DNA from: Papilionanthe hookeriana x Papilionanthe teres
Lineage: Eukaryota > Streptophyta > Magnoliopsida > Asparagales > Orchidaceae
Length of the DNA: 64,000 nucleotides
Reading direction: 5' to 3'
Assembly: GCA_022702705.1 (NCBI GenBank)
Contig: JAKZJZ010000075.1
Location: forward strand, 7,501 to 71,500
Under the pieces are notes generated by a model. The model did no database searches. It saw only the letters and a program-made list of their open reading frames with translations, and was not told where the DNA came from. The position numbers and the translations under genes are program-made. How positions within the stretch are numbered: the first letter of the stretch is position 1; every line of letters starts with the position of its first letter. This document shows positions 11,888-22,739 of this stretch, piece by piece.

Positions 11888-12252
11888 TGCTGCAATTGTT
11901 TCTTCTGCTTTTCTTTTTGATTTGTGTATTGTGTTTATGTCGATCTGTGATAGGACTTGTCATCCTTGAACTGACACTTCAACTAACTCATCCTGCAAGC
12001 AAGCAAATTCCTTTGCAAGGCGGGCTAACGCATCTGCGAGAGCATTTTCTTTTATGGGAATCTTGTAGATTGTTACGTTTGGAATTTGTTCCAACAATTT
12101 CATAGCGTACTGAAAGTACTGCTCGAGTCTTGGCTTTAAAATTTTGTACTATTCGACGACCTATTGAATGATCAACTGAGAATCTCCGTAGATGTTGATG
12201 TCCGTTATTCCCATCTGAATGGTTAATTCTAATCCGGTTATGAGATATATAA
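11888..12252 (-). pseudogene. Archaeal-type second RNase H, C-terminal part (E1)
   Basis: Tat-lineage elements carry a second RNase H between the first one and integrase. Here the block DINIYGDSQLII is readable near 12165-12195, followed by LKPRLEQYF and ALADALARLAKEF, interrupted by stops and shifts. It aligns with E2 at 33600-33930. The N-terminal half, with the FDGA motif, is missing because the element changes family at about 12252. Confidence 0.8.
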
Positions 12253-12262
12253 CACGAAATGG
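12240..12262 (-). other. Breakpoint between beta 5' region and pol 3' region in E1
   Basis: On the minus strand, ORF1 of beta type (residues QPKSSPPFR) runs straight into RNase H sequence (LITGLELTIQMG). In E2 the same ORF1 residues continue into the ERC-motif region and then gag. Gag, protease, RT and the first RNase H are therefore missing here. The breakpoint lies within about 10 bases of 12252. Confidence 0.8.
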
Positions 12263-12775
12263 AGGAGAGCTTTTAGGTTGAAAGGAATTATTAGTGTATT
12301 CAACAGGAATTGGAATATATGGATTTTCTTCAAAAAAAGGAAGGGTTTCCCAAAAAATTCTGTTGAAATTCGGGTGTTTCAAAATTATCATTTTCGTTCC
12401 ACCTTTTCTTTCTTTTGAACGAAGGAGTTTTATGAATATTCTTTGAACAATATTCAATTTCATACATAGATGATGGCGGAGCATCATCTTCCTTGTAAAC
12501 TTGTTTTCCTTTCCTATCAGCTTGTCTTTTCATTTCTTGAGGGTATTAAGTTCTTCAGGTGTATATTCAGGCAAAATTTACGTAAAATTCGGAAAGTCTT
12601 CATAAGGTTGTAAGTCAAATTCTTGAAAAGATTGTGTATCAGTTTGATATGGATTATCTAATATGAATTCCGTTTCACTAAATAATCCATAATCATTTTG
12701 ATAAAAGCGAAGATTTTCCTCTATTGGTATTTCAAACTCTTGAAAATAAGAAAAGATTGAATTCGGAGAATCCAT
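12258..12775 (-). pseudogene. ORF1 (pre-gag ORF) remnant of beta type (E1)
   Basis: The start ATG is at 12773-12775 (MDSPNSIFSYFQEF), about 120 bp after the primer-binding site, just as in E2 at 47461. It aligns with E2 ORF1 over about 165 codons but is broken after codon 65 and continues in another frame (12533-12330, with RKGKQVYKED and FKRKKRWNENDNF). Function is unknown. Ogre-type elements are known for an uncharacterised ORF before gag. The N-terminal SPNSIFSY resembles SPNLIFSF of the alpha ORF1. The copy ends at the breakpoint near 12252. Confidence 0.8.
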
Positions 12776-12895
12776 TGCAATTTTTTTGAAATTTCAAGAA
12801 AAACGAATATTATTGACTTATTTATAAATTGGGAACTTTTTTTTTTTAAATTTGAAAAGAAAACAAATGATAACAAAAGATGAGAAGAAAGATCT

Positions 12896-12913
12896 TCCCC
12901 AGCGGAGTCGCCA
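12896..12913 (-). promoter_or_regulatory. Primer-binding site of E1
   Basis: The minus strand reads TGGCGACTCCGCTGGGGA directly downstream of LTR-A, with a 10-base spacer. A leading TGG complementary to a tRNA CCA end is diagnostic. From memory, Ogre/Tat elements are primed by tRNA-Arg with a site of this kind; I could not check this. Confidence 0.9.
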
Positions 12914-13165
12914 CTGAATCACTTGTCGATGAATGGAAAGAGATTTGGTGTGGAATGTTGATTTTGAGGAGTCGCCATCTAATATTAGCCTAATTTTATT
13001 CCTATAAATCCCATGAAATATTTGAGGAATTTAGGGCTAATAGTAGAAAAGGATGTTTATGACAATCCTTATAGAAGAATATCCTAGAATAATATATCCT
13101 AGAATTTTCATATAAAGAAAATCATGGAAAACCAGAGATTTCTGTTGTGGGTTCTTTTGGATCTC

Positions 13166-13222
13166 CTATAGAAGCAAGCTTCTATAGTTAATTACATCTT
13201 AAACAATTTTTAATTGTTCAAG
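13166..13222 (-). other. Conserved double hairpin near the LTR 3' end (LTR-A)
   Basis: The first inverted repeat is CTATAGAAGC/GCTTCTATAG at 13166-13187; as minus-strand RNA it forms a 9-bp stem closing a CUUG tetraloop. The second is CTTAAACAATT (13198-13208) with AATTGTTCAAG (13212-13222), whose single mismatch becomes a G-U pair in minus-strand RNA. Equivalent pairs with changed but still complementary arms occur in LTR-B, LTR-C, the solo LTR and LTR3. Confidence 0.8.
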
Positions 13223-13859
13223 AAAACTTCTGATTAATGTCAATCATTTGTTTTCTAAAATTTTATTTTTAAGGAGAGATGTACCCACTATCACTCCTAA
13301 TTGTCATGTCATATTTATTATTTTAAAGTTTTGATTTTGTTTTTCATGTTGTTATCTTAAAAGTTTTGTTGTTGTTTTCCATGTCATTGTTTTATTTTGT
13401 TTTGGTGACTATCCAAAAAGTTTTTGTTTTTGTTTGTCCATGTCGTTGCTTTGTTTCATTTTGAAAATATTATGTTTGGTGGCTATCCTAAAAAGTTTTG
13501 GTTTTGTTGTTGTTTGTCCAGAATGTCATCCTGCAAAACAGAGTTAGCACATCCTATAACATGCAAAGAAAATCTAAACGAAATTTTTTCTCTTCACCTT
13601 GCAAAGAAAAGATTGTCAGAAAATAATGTCATGTTCATTGTTTTTATTTAACATGTCCTGGATGTTAGTTTCTGTCAAATTGTATTGATTAATGTTTAAA
13701 TTTGTCGAAATATTGAATTAATTTTATTTAATATCGATATTTATATTTGAAATGTTAATCTTCCGTTGTTTATGTCGATTTATATTTGAAATGTCTAATT
13801 TATATCTTGATTTAAGTTTAAACTTAAATTTTGAATTTATGTCTGTTTGAATTTGAGTT

Positions 13860-15230
13860 GAAAGTTGGGTTAGATTAACTTGAGTTCATATCTGTCTGAA
13901 CTAAAGTTAAAAGGTTGAAAGTTAGATTCAATATTGATTGAATTAACTTGGGTTCATGTCTGGTTGAACCCAAGTTAAATTCAATGTTGATTGAATCTAA
14001 TTAACATGTGTTCATGTCTGTCTGAACTTAAGTTAAAAGGTTTAAATTTAGATTCAATATTAATTGAATTAACTTGGGTTCATGTCTGGTTGAACCTAAG
14101 TTAGATTCAAAGTTGATTGAATCTAATTAACTTAAGTTCATGTATGTCTGAACTTAAGTTAAAAGGTTTAACTTAGAATAGACTTAATTAAGTTTTAATC
14201 CTTGTTTAAATAAGACCTAAAGGTTAATCAAGTCTAATAAACTAGACTTAATTAGAATTACAGACCATCTAAGTCCTTTTTGGATAAGGCTTAAGTTTTA
14301 ATTAAGTCTATTTAGCTGTAGTTTATTGAGACATTAAGTCTAATAAATTAGACTTAGGTTCATGATTTGTTGTATTAAATCTCAATTGCTTGATGATTTA
14401 ATCAAGTCTAGGATGTTAAACTTAATTAAAATTTTATGTTGAATTTAGGTTTGAATTAAGTTGGATTTAAAGTTTAATATAGTTTGGTCTTAAGTTAAGA
14501 TTTGATTTAAGTTCAAGTTAAGTTGAACCTATATTTAAAGTTGACTTAAGTTCAATATGGGTTGAACTTACATTGAGTTTAGGTCAGACTTAAGTTCATG
14601 TCGAGTTGAACCTAAGTTTAGTTTGACTTAAGTCTAACATGAGTTAGTCTTAAGTTATGTTTGGGTTAGACTTAGATTCATGTCAGGTTGAATCTAAGTT
14701 TGATTTGACTTAAGTCTAATATAGGTTAGACTTAAGTTAGGTTTAGGTTTGACTTAGGTTTATGTTAAGTTGAATCTAAGTTTGGTTTAACTTAAGTCTA
14801 GTGTAAGTTAGACCTAAGTTAGGTTTAGGTTTGACTTAGGTTTATATTAAGTTGAACCTAAGTTTGGTTTGACTTAAGTCTAGTGTAGGTTAGACCTAAG
14901 TTAGGTTTAGGTTTGACTTAGGTTTATGTTGAGTTGAACCTAAATTTGGTTTGACTTAAGCCAAGTGTAGGTTAGACTTAAGTGAGCTTTAGGTTTGACA
15001 TAGGTTTATGTTGAGTTGAACCTAAGTTTGTATGACTTAAGCCTAGTGTAGGTTAGACTTAAGTTAGGTTGAGTTTTGACTTAGGTTTATGTTGAGTTGA
15101 ACCTAAGTTTGGTTTGACTTAAGCCTAGTGTAGGTTAGACCTAAGTTAGGTTTAGGTTTGACTTAGGTTTATGTTGATTTGAACCTAAGTTTGGTTTGAT
15201 TTAAGCCTAGTGTAGGTTAGACTTAAGTTT
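13860..15230. repeat. Hairpin-rich tandem repeats in LTR-A, first block
   Basis: Repeats of about 80-90 bp are built of inverted arms around similar loops: TAACTTAAGTTC with GAACTTAAGTTA (12 bp, perfect), AGATTCAA/TTGAATCT, and TTAGGTT/AACCTAA. Loops are ATGT(N)GGTT-like. Homologous units occur at 22740-23780 and 48690-49073. Confidence 0.85.
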
Positions 15231-15239
15231 GATTTAGAC

Positions 15240-16350
15240 TTGATTATTTAAGGTTAATTAAACCTAATTTAGATAAGGTTTAATTAATTAATTAGACTTA
15301 TTATGGGTTAAGTCTAATTATTTAAAGTTATTTAAACCTAATTTAGGTAAGGTTTAATTGATTAATTAGACTTATTATGGGTTAAGTCTAATTATTTAAG
15401 GTTAATTAATCATAATTTAGGTAAGGTTTAATTGATTAATTAGACTTATTATGGGTTAAGTCTAATTATTTAAGGTTAACTAAACCTAATTTAGGTAAGG
15501 TTTAATTGATTAATTAGACTTATTATGGGTTATGTCTAATTATTTAAGGTTAACTAAAACTAATTTAGGTAAGGTCTAATTGTTTAATTAGACTTTCTAT
15601 GGGTTAAGTCTAATTATTTAAGGTTAATTAAACCTAATTTAGGTAAGGTTTAATTGATTAATTAGACTTACTATGGGTTAAGTCTAATTATTTAAGGTTA
15701 ATTAAACCTAATTTTGGTAAGGTTTAATTGATTAATGAGACTTACTATGGGTTAAGTCTAATTATTTAAGGTTAATTAAACCTAATTTAGGTAAGGTTTA
15801 ATTGATTAATTAGACTTGTTATGGGTTAAGTCTAATTATTTAAGGTTAATTAATCCTAATTTACGTAAGGTTTAATTGATTAATTAGACTTATTATAGGT
15901 TAAGTCTAATTATTTATGGTTAATTAATCCTAATTTACGTAAGGTTTAATTGATTAATTAGACTTATTATGGGTTAAGTCTAATTATTTAAGGTTAATTA
16001 AACCTAATTTAGGTAAGGTTTAATTGATTAATTAGACTTATTATGGGTTAAGTCTAATTATTTATTGTTAATTAAACCTAATTTAGGTAAGGTTTAATTG
16101 ATTAATTAGACTTATTATGGGTTAAGTCTAATTATTTAAGATTTATTAAACCTAATTTAGGTAAGTTTTAATTGATTAATTAGACTTATTATTGGTTAAG
16201 TCTAATTATTTAAGGTTAATTAAACCTAATTTAGGTAAGGTTTAATTGATTAATTAGACTTACTATGGTTTAAGGACTTATTATGGGTTAAGTTTAATTA
16301 TTTAAGGTTAATTTAACCTAATTTAGGTAAGGTTTAATTGATTAATTAAT
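15240..16350. repeat. 74-bp tandem array in LTR-A, two perfect hairpins per unit
   Basis: About 15 copies. Each unit holds AATTAGACTT, a 10-base loop ATTATGGGTT, then AAGTCTAATT (example 15364-15393), and also TTAAACC with GGTTTAA. Confidence 0.9.
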
Positions 16351-16359
16351 AGGTTTAAA

Positions 16360-16740
16360 TGATATTCTAAACTTAATTAAGTATAATTTTATCATTTTCG
16401 ACTTAATTAATTGAATTTTGGGTTTAGTAGGTTTAAATGATATTTAAAACCTAATTAAGTCTAATTTTGTCATTTTAGACTTAATTAATTAAATTTAGGA
16501 TTAAATAGGTTTAAATGATGTTTTAAACCTAATTAAGTCTAATTTTGTCATTTTAGACTTAATTAATTAAATTTAGGATTAAATAGGTTTAAATGATGTT
16601 TTAAACCTAATTAAGTCTAATTTTGTCATTTTAGACTTAATTAATTAAATTTAGGATTAAATAGGCTTAAATGATGTTTTAAACCTAATTAAGTCTATGT
16701 TTTAAACCTAATTAAGTCTATTTATTAATTGAAAATAATT
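16360..16740. repeat. About four copies of an 80-bp hairpin unit in LTR-A
   Basis: Each unit contains AGGTTTAA/TTAAACCT around ATGATGTT, and AATTAAGTCTAA/TTAGACTTAATT around a 9-10 base loop. Confidence 0.85.
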
Positions 16741-16929
16741 TCAAATTAATTAATTGATTAATTTTATTATTTTTGTTATTTTATGATTTTAATTTAATTT
16801 TCATTTTAAATAATTATGTCATTTAATTAAAATATTGAAAATTAATTCATTAATCATTTTAATTAATATAAATAATTTTGAAATTAATTATTTGATTAAC
16901 TTTGTTGTTTTATTTCATTTATATCCATT

Positions 16930-18330
16930 TTGATTAAAATAGATAAGTGTTGACCAATTTTGACTTGAGGTTTACTCGAAGTCAGCCTAGGTTGATCAAT
17001 TTAATTTTAAAATGTCCAATGTGATCTTTTTAACCTTGTCCTGGTTGATTTGACCACAGTATCTGTAGTTTTTTCATTGTGGGGTTTTAAACATGTTATT
17101 GGATTAAAGGATTGACTTATGGGATCAACAGGATTGGTTATTGGGTCTAGTTTGACCATTTTGACCAAAGTTGACTTTTTAGGTCAAAAGGGTGACCTAT
17201 GGGGTCAACGAGGTTGCTCATTGGGTCAGATTTGACCATTTTGACCAGAGTTGACTTTTTAGGTCAAAAGGTTGACCTCTAGGGTCAACAGGGTTGGTCA
17301 TTGGGTCTAGTTTGACCATTTTGACTAATGTTGACTTTTTGGGTCAAAAGGGTGACCTAAAGGGTCAACAGGGTTGGTCATTGGGTCACATTTGACCATT
17401 TTGACCAATGTTGACTTTTTAGGTCAAAAGGGTGACCCATAGGGTTAACAGGCTTGGTCATTGGGTCAGATTTGACCATTTTGACCAATGTTGACTTTTT
17501 AGGTCAAAAAAGTGATTTATAGGGTCAACAGGGTTGGTCATTGGGTCTGGTTTGATCGTTTTAACCAAGTGGACTTTTTAGGTAAAAAGGATGACCTATG
17601 GGGTCAACAGAGTTGGTCATTGGGTTTAGTTCGACCATTTTGACCAAAGTTGACTTTTTAGGTCAAAAGGGTGACCTATGGGGTCAACAGGGTTGGTCAT
17701 TGGGTATGGTTTGACCATTTTGACCAAAGTTGACTTTTAGGTCAAAGGGTTGACCTATAGGGTCAACAGGGTTGGTCATTAGGTCTGGTTTGACCATTTT
17801 GACTAAAGTTGACCTTTTTTTAGGTTAAAAGGGTGACCTATGGGGTCAACTGGGTTGGTCATTGGGTCTGGTTTGACCATTTTAACCAATGTTAACTTTT
17901 TAGGTCAAAGGGTTGACCTATGGGGTCAACAAGGTTGGTCATTGGGTCTTGTTTGACCTTTTTGACCAATATTGACTTTTTAGGTCAAAGGGTTGACCTA
18001 TGGGGTCAACAGGGTTGGTCATTGGGTCTGGTTTGACCATTTTGACCAAAGTTGACTTTTTAGGTCAAAAGGGTGACCTATAGGGTCAATAGGGTTAGTC
18101 ATTGGGTCTGGTTTGACCATTTTGACCAAAGTTGACTTTTTAGGTTAAAAGGGTGACCTATGAGGTCAACAGGGTTGGTCATTAGGTCAAATTTGACCAT
18201 TTTGACCAATGTTGAATTTTTAGGTCTAAAGGGTGACCTATATGGTCAACAGGGTTGGTCATTGGGTCAGATTTGACCATTTTGACCAATGTTGACTTTT
18301 TAGATCAAAAGGTATTGACTCATTATAAAT
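16930..18330. repeat. 79-bp GACC array in LTR-A
   Basis: About 15 copies of a unit containing GGTCAACAGGGTTGGTCATT and TTGACCAAAGTTGACTTTTT. Inside each unit are TTGACC/GGTCAA and TTGAC/GTCAA inverted repeats. It is homologous to 27240-28400 in LTR-B and runs to within 10 bp of the LTR end. Confidence 0.93.
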
Positions 18331-18340
18331 GAGGTCAACA

Positions 18341-18860
18341 CCACTCCCCTAGGTTATGCCTTTGTGGCCTCTGAACCTATTCTTCATGGTTATGCTTTTT
18401 ACAGCCTCTATACCATTTCTCTTAGGTTATGCCTTTATGGCCTATGAACCTATTCATCATGGTTATGCTTTTTACAGCCTTTGAACCACTCCTCTAGGTT
18501 ATGCCTTTATGGCCTCTAAACCTATTCATCGTGGTTATGCTTTTTACAGCCTCTAAACCACTCCCCTAGGTTATGCCTTTATGGCTTCTAAATCTATTCT
18601 TCGTGGTTATGCTTTTTACAACCTCTAAACCACTCTCCTAGGTTATGCATGTATGGCCTCTAAACCTATTTTTCGTGATTATGCTTTTTACAGCCTCTGA
18701 ACCACTCCCTTAGGTTATGCCCTTATGGCCTCTGAACCTATTCTTCGTGGTTATGCTTTTTACAGCCTCTGAACCATTTCCCTAGGTTATGCTTTTTATG
18801 GCCTATGAACTTATTCTTCATGGTTGTGCTTTTCACAGCCTCTGAACCACTCCTCTGGTT
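18341..18860. repeat. Tandem array of two alternating two-level hairpins
   Basis: A unit of about 70 bp with roughly seven copies. Hairpin one: TAGGTT (18495-18500) with AACCTA (18519-18524), and inside it GCC with GGC. Hairpin two: GTGGTT (18531-18536) with AACCAC (18556-18561), and inside it GCT with AGC. Both inner and outer arms differ between the two hairpins yet stay complementary, while the linkers AT and CTCTA are constant. The array begins exactly at the outer end of LTR-A; which element it came from is unclear. Confidence 0.88.
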
Positions 18861-20180
18861 GATCTTTTTCCTACCCTCAAGGTTCTGATTCATCAATCTA
18901 CCAAAGACTCTAAAAATGAAAATCATTAATCAAATTTTGGGAGGACGATCGCTTTTGGATGAATTTCATCAAGGGTTTCCCTTAGGACAGCTTTGCAGAA
19001 AAAAAAAAGAAATAGACTGAAGCGAGAATCTGATCTATGTTTAGTCTAGTTCTAGGACTAGTCAACTAGCACGTCCTTTGTGGAGAAATGAAAATTGATC
19101 TGTGACGAGGGATGAAATTTGAAATCTTTGGATCTAATATCTTTGGAAATAAAACCCAAATTTATCTATGAGGTGAAATGAAATTTGAAATCTTTGGATT
19201 TAATATCTTTGGAAATATTCTTCTAATTCACCTATTGACAAAAACACAATTCAGAAAGGAAGAATTCAAGACAAAAATTCTGAAATTTTGACAAGAAAAT
19301 TGTGATTTCAAGGGGAAAAGGAAATTAATGCCCTAATAACTGGGCCCTTTATCTTAAATCTTCAGACTGGGTCCTAAATGAAAAATAAAATATTGTGATC
19401 AAAATACAAGTAATTGACTAAAGATGTCACGAAACTCTTAATCTTCTGTCGTGTGAATGGGTCCTGACTTCTGAATGAGTTATAATATCCCAGAATTCAT
19501 CTTAAGAAATATTGAGAGTTATTAATTAGGAGAGTTTGGACATTCAAAACCCTTAAAACTTGCTCTACCATATATAGTAATTCTCTGAAAAGAAGCTTGA
19601 GGTGAGTAGCAAATCAAAAATTGGTGTTTGAGTTCAGGCATTCAAAATCATTAAGTGTGCCCTACAAAAAAAAACAGAAAAAAGAAGAAAAAAAAGATGT
19701 TTCTGAGAAGAAGCTTGAGGTGGGCACAAAATCAAAAAATGGTGTCTCAATTCAAACATTCAAAATCTTTAACATGCTCCACCAGATATAGTAATTCCCT
19801 GAGAAGAAGCTTGAGGTGAGCATAAAATCAAAAATTGGTCTCCAAATTCTCCCCTAATTGATAAATCTTGAAAAAATCGTCTAAAAAAAATTCTTCTGAT
19901 GTTATATTCAGGAAAGAATTAAGTGATCTCGCCTTTTGGTTGACTATTAATTGGTTCAGACATATCTTTAGAAGATAAAAGATATTTTGATCACATTTTC
20001 GAAAACTTCTTAAGACCCAGAAAGAAAGAACTAAGGTAAATGGCTTTGTTATTAGAGATTAATGGAAATTATACTCTGAAGTCATAATTTTCCAAAGATC
20101 CAACCCCAATCCCAATTTGGAAATGTTAAAGTAATTTTTGAAAGACAATCTGAATGATCTTTATAAAATTGGTGATTAAT
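18861..20180. other. Degenerate retroelement debris
   Basis: I see no intact gene. Near 19592, 19711 and 19807 there are three copies of a block containing GAAGCTTGAGGTGAGCA followed by AAAATCAAAAATTGG. The stretch precedes a plus-strand integrase relic and is probably decayed plus-strand element sequence. Confidence 0.4.
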
Positions 20181-20184
20181 GGGA

Positions 20185-20330
20185 GCTTTATGAACCTACA
20201 TGACTGACAAACATTGTACGGGCCCATGATAAATTAGTTCACCCTAGGACACTAAGAACAGGGATTTGGATTTAGTACTTCAAACACCTATCCTCATGGG
20301 AGGGCCCATATGCTTGTTAAGAAGACACAT
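20185..20330 (+). pseudogene. Integrase C-terminal relic in the opposite orientation
   Basis: The plus strand encodes VRAHDKLVHPRTLRTG followed shortly by SSWEGPYA, matching the integrase C-terminus of E1 and E2 (RAHDKLVRPRTF, WEGPYV). The GELYE-like residues just upstream fit the preceding helix. Stops and indels break it. It is followed by a plus-strand copy of the beta 3'UTR array, so it is the remains of an inverted beta element that has lost X-AlkB. Confidence 0.75.
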
Positions 20331-20344
20331 TTAGGAAAATCATG

Positions 20345-21700
20345 TCAAACTACCAAGAAGACATAATACATCCAATTAATGATTAGTATTTGAAAAAAAT
20401 GCGACATAGACGACAATGAATGACTTGTTTTGTAAACTAGAAAACAAACAACCAAGACAAAAGAAATTGAAATCGACATTTCTAAGAGATAGTGTAAGAC
20501 CTCCTTAAATGGAAGATGACATCTATTCTCTTTCTTGTTATTGGATATAAGACCATCATGACATTGGCTTTCCTTTAGCAATCTCTCATTGGATAAGAAG
20601 TAAGTCTCATATGCATTCCTATCCAAAACCAGCATATTGACATTTTGACATTTCTAAGAAATAGTGTAAGACCTCCTTAAATGGAAGATGACATCTACAC
20701 TCTTCCTCGCTATTGGATGTAAGACCGTCATTGGCTTTCCTTTAGCAATCTTTCTTTGGATAGGATATAAGTCTCATATGCATTCCTATTCCAAAAGCGA
20801 CATTCTGGCATTGACATTTCTAAGAGGTAGTATAAGTCCTCCTTAAGTGAAAAACGACATCTACTCTTTTTTTCGCTATTGGATGTAAAACCATCATGAC
20901 ATTGGCTTTCCTTTAGCAATATTTCTTTGAATAGGATATAAGTTCCATACGCATTCCTATTTCAAAATCAATTCTTTGATATTGACACCTTTTTTTGAGA
21001 AAATTGAATACAAAATTTGCTTTTCTCCTCAATTATCTACAATACGTTGACAATTCCAAAAATTCCAAAATAAGGACTTTGAATTAAAAATGACATAATA
21101 AACAACTTGTGATGATTAATATCTTTTAACCTGTAAAGGTAAATCCCCAGGGGATACACTCTTCGTTCTGAGTTTGTCACTCTCTTTATAGTTAATGGAT
21201 ATAACTCCCTTCCTGACACGGACACATGGCATTCCATTAGTTATAATTTTGATAGGATATAAGTCGCGTAGCATTCCTTCTCAAAGTTGACATCGATATT
21301 TGACATTTCTGAGAAATGGAACCTGACATCCATTTTCTCTTTTTCTGTTATCGGATGTAAGTCATTTCCTAATACAGAAGTTATGACATTCCTATAACTC
21401 GACATTGACATTTGACATTTCTGAGAAATGGAATACGACATCCATTTTCTCTTTATAACTTTCAGATGAAAGTCCTTTCCTGCCATGAATATTATAACAT
21501 TCCCAAAACTTAATATCTCCACATTTGACAGACATTTTGACATTAGATATATCAACATTTTGACATTTGAAATATCAACATTTCGACATTTGACATATCA
21601 ACCTTTCGGCATTTGACATATCGGCAATTGTTAGTGACCTTTGACATATTGATCTTTCAACATTGACATGTCAACCATTGACAATTATTATCGACATTTG
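20345..21700 (+). repeat. Diverged beta 3'UTR array, plus orientation
   Basis: The repeats contain GACATCTATTCTC, TTGGATATAAG and GGCTTTCCTTTAGC, the reverse complement of the 28600-30395 unit. The copies are longer and more diverged. Hairpins persist with changed arms, for example GAGAAATGGA with TCCATTTTCTC at about 21310-21340 and 21420-21450. The last part (21540-21712) decays into short TTGACAT-like repeats and abuts LTR-B. Confidence 0.8.
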
Positions 21701-22006
21701 AGATATCGACCTTTGGTGGCGATGGAATTATAATTGTTTCTGAAATGTGTCCTTGGTGCAAATGAGGTCATGTCATCGCCATCCAATATATCATATCAAT
21801 GTCAAGGAGTCGCCATCTAATATTAGCCTAGTTTTATTCATATAAATCCTATGAAGGATTTAGAGAATTTTTAGGACTAATAGTAGAAAAGGATGTTTAT
21901 GATAATTCTTATATGAGGATATTCTAGAATAACGTATTCTAGAATTTTCATATTAAGAAAAATCATGGTAAACCAGAGATTTCTTTTTTGGGTTCTTTTA
22001 GATCTC

Positions 22007-22062
22007 CTATAGAGGTAAGCCTCTATAGTTAATTACATCTTAAACAATTCTCAATTGTTTAA
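22007..22062 (-). other. Conserved double hairpin near the LTR 3' end (LTR-B)
   Basis: CTATAGAGG/CCTCTATAG at 22007-22028 forms a 9-bp stem with a CUUA loop in minus-strand RNA. It is followed by CTTAAACAATT (22039-22049) and AATTGTTTAA (22053-22062). Confidence 0.78.
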
Positions 22063-22149
22063 AAAAACTTCTGATTAATGTTAATCATTTGTTTTCTAAA
22101 AATTTATTTTAAGGAGAGATGTACCCACTATCACTCCCAAATGTCGTTG

Positions 22150-22385
22150 AATGCTTTAGGTATTATGACTAACCTAAAGGTTTTAGTTTTGTTGTCATGT
22201 CGTTGTTGTGTTGAAAATTTTCAGGTTATATGTCTAACCTAAAAGTTTTGTATTATTGTCAATGTCGTTGTTTTGTTGAAAAGTTTCAGGTTATATGTCT
22301 AACCTAAAAGTTTTGTTTTGTTGTCAATGTCGTTGTTTTGTTGAAAAGTTTCAGGTTATATGTCTAACCTAAAAGTTTTGTTTTG
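22150..22385. repeat. 64-bp repeats near the LTR-B 3' end
   Basis: Three to four copies of a unit containing GTCGTTGTTTTGTTGAAAAG and AGGTTA/TAACCT arms around TATGTC. LTR-C has one more copy (48100-48350). Confidence 0.8.
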
Positions 22386-22739
22386 TTTTGTTGCTAATAT
22401 TCCGTCGTCGACGTCCTGCAAAACAGAGTTAGCACACCCTATAACATGCAAAGAAAATCTAAACGGAATTTCTTGTTTTCATCCTGCAAAGAAAATATTG
22501 TCAGAAATAATGTCACAGAATATTTTTTTGAATGTCAAGTTATTTCGAAATGTCAACTTCATGCTAATCATGTTGTTTTATTTTTGAAATGTCAAATTTT
22601 CGTTGATTATGTCAACACCAGATTTATGTCGGTTATGTCAATTTCAATTTTAGAATGTCGAATTATGTCGGTCTTGATCTGAAATGTTGAATTGATCTTG
22701 AGTTTGAACTTAAATTTTGGGTTCGTGTCTATTCTTGAA

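Larger units (their letters stand above)
12924..18340 (-). mobile_element. Beta-family LTR (LTR-A), 5' LTR of E1
   Basis: The plus-strand ends are TGTCGATG and GAGGTCAACA, so the LTR is bounded by TG and CA. It adjoins the primer-binding site and is therefore a 5' LTR. It aligns with LTR-B (21714-28429) at both ends and in the order of its arrays, but lacks the part equivalent to about 25085-26960, including the GC-rich island. It is therefore about 1.3 kb shorter, at 5.4 kb. Because E1's 3' LTR (1-6643) is alpha-type, the two LTRs of E1 do not match. Confidence 0.85.

Noticed and set aside
12896..12913. tRNA gene
   Set aside because: Only the 3'-end complement is present, directly next to an LTR, so it is a primer-binding site.
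14700..15230. Telomere-like repeats (TTAGGTTTAGGTTTGAC)
   Set aside because: The plant telomere repeat TTTAGGG is not present in tandem; these are parts of longer hairpin units.
16930..18330. Centromeric satellite
   Set aside because: The array lies wholly inside an LTR and recurs at the same place in LTR-B, so it belongs to the element. Satellite use elsewhere cannot be judged from this window.
22360..22682. Short plus-strand frames repeated in LTR-A, LTR-B and LTR-C (SCKTELAHPITCKENLN)
   Set aside because: They are antisense to the element and conserved only because the LTRs are homologous; start and end differ between copies.
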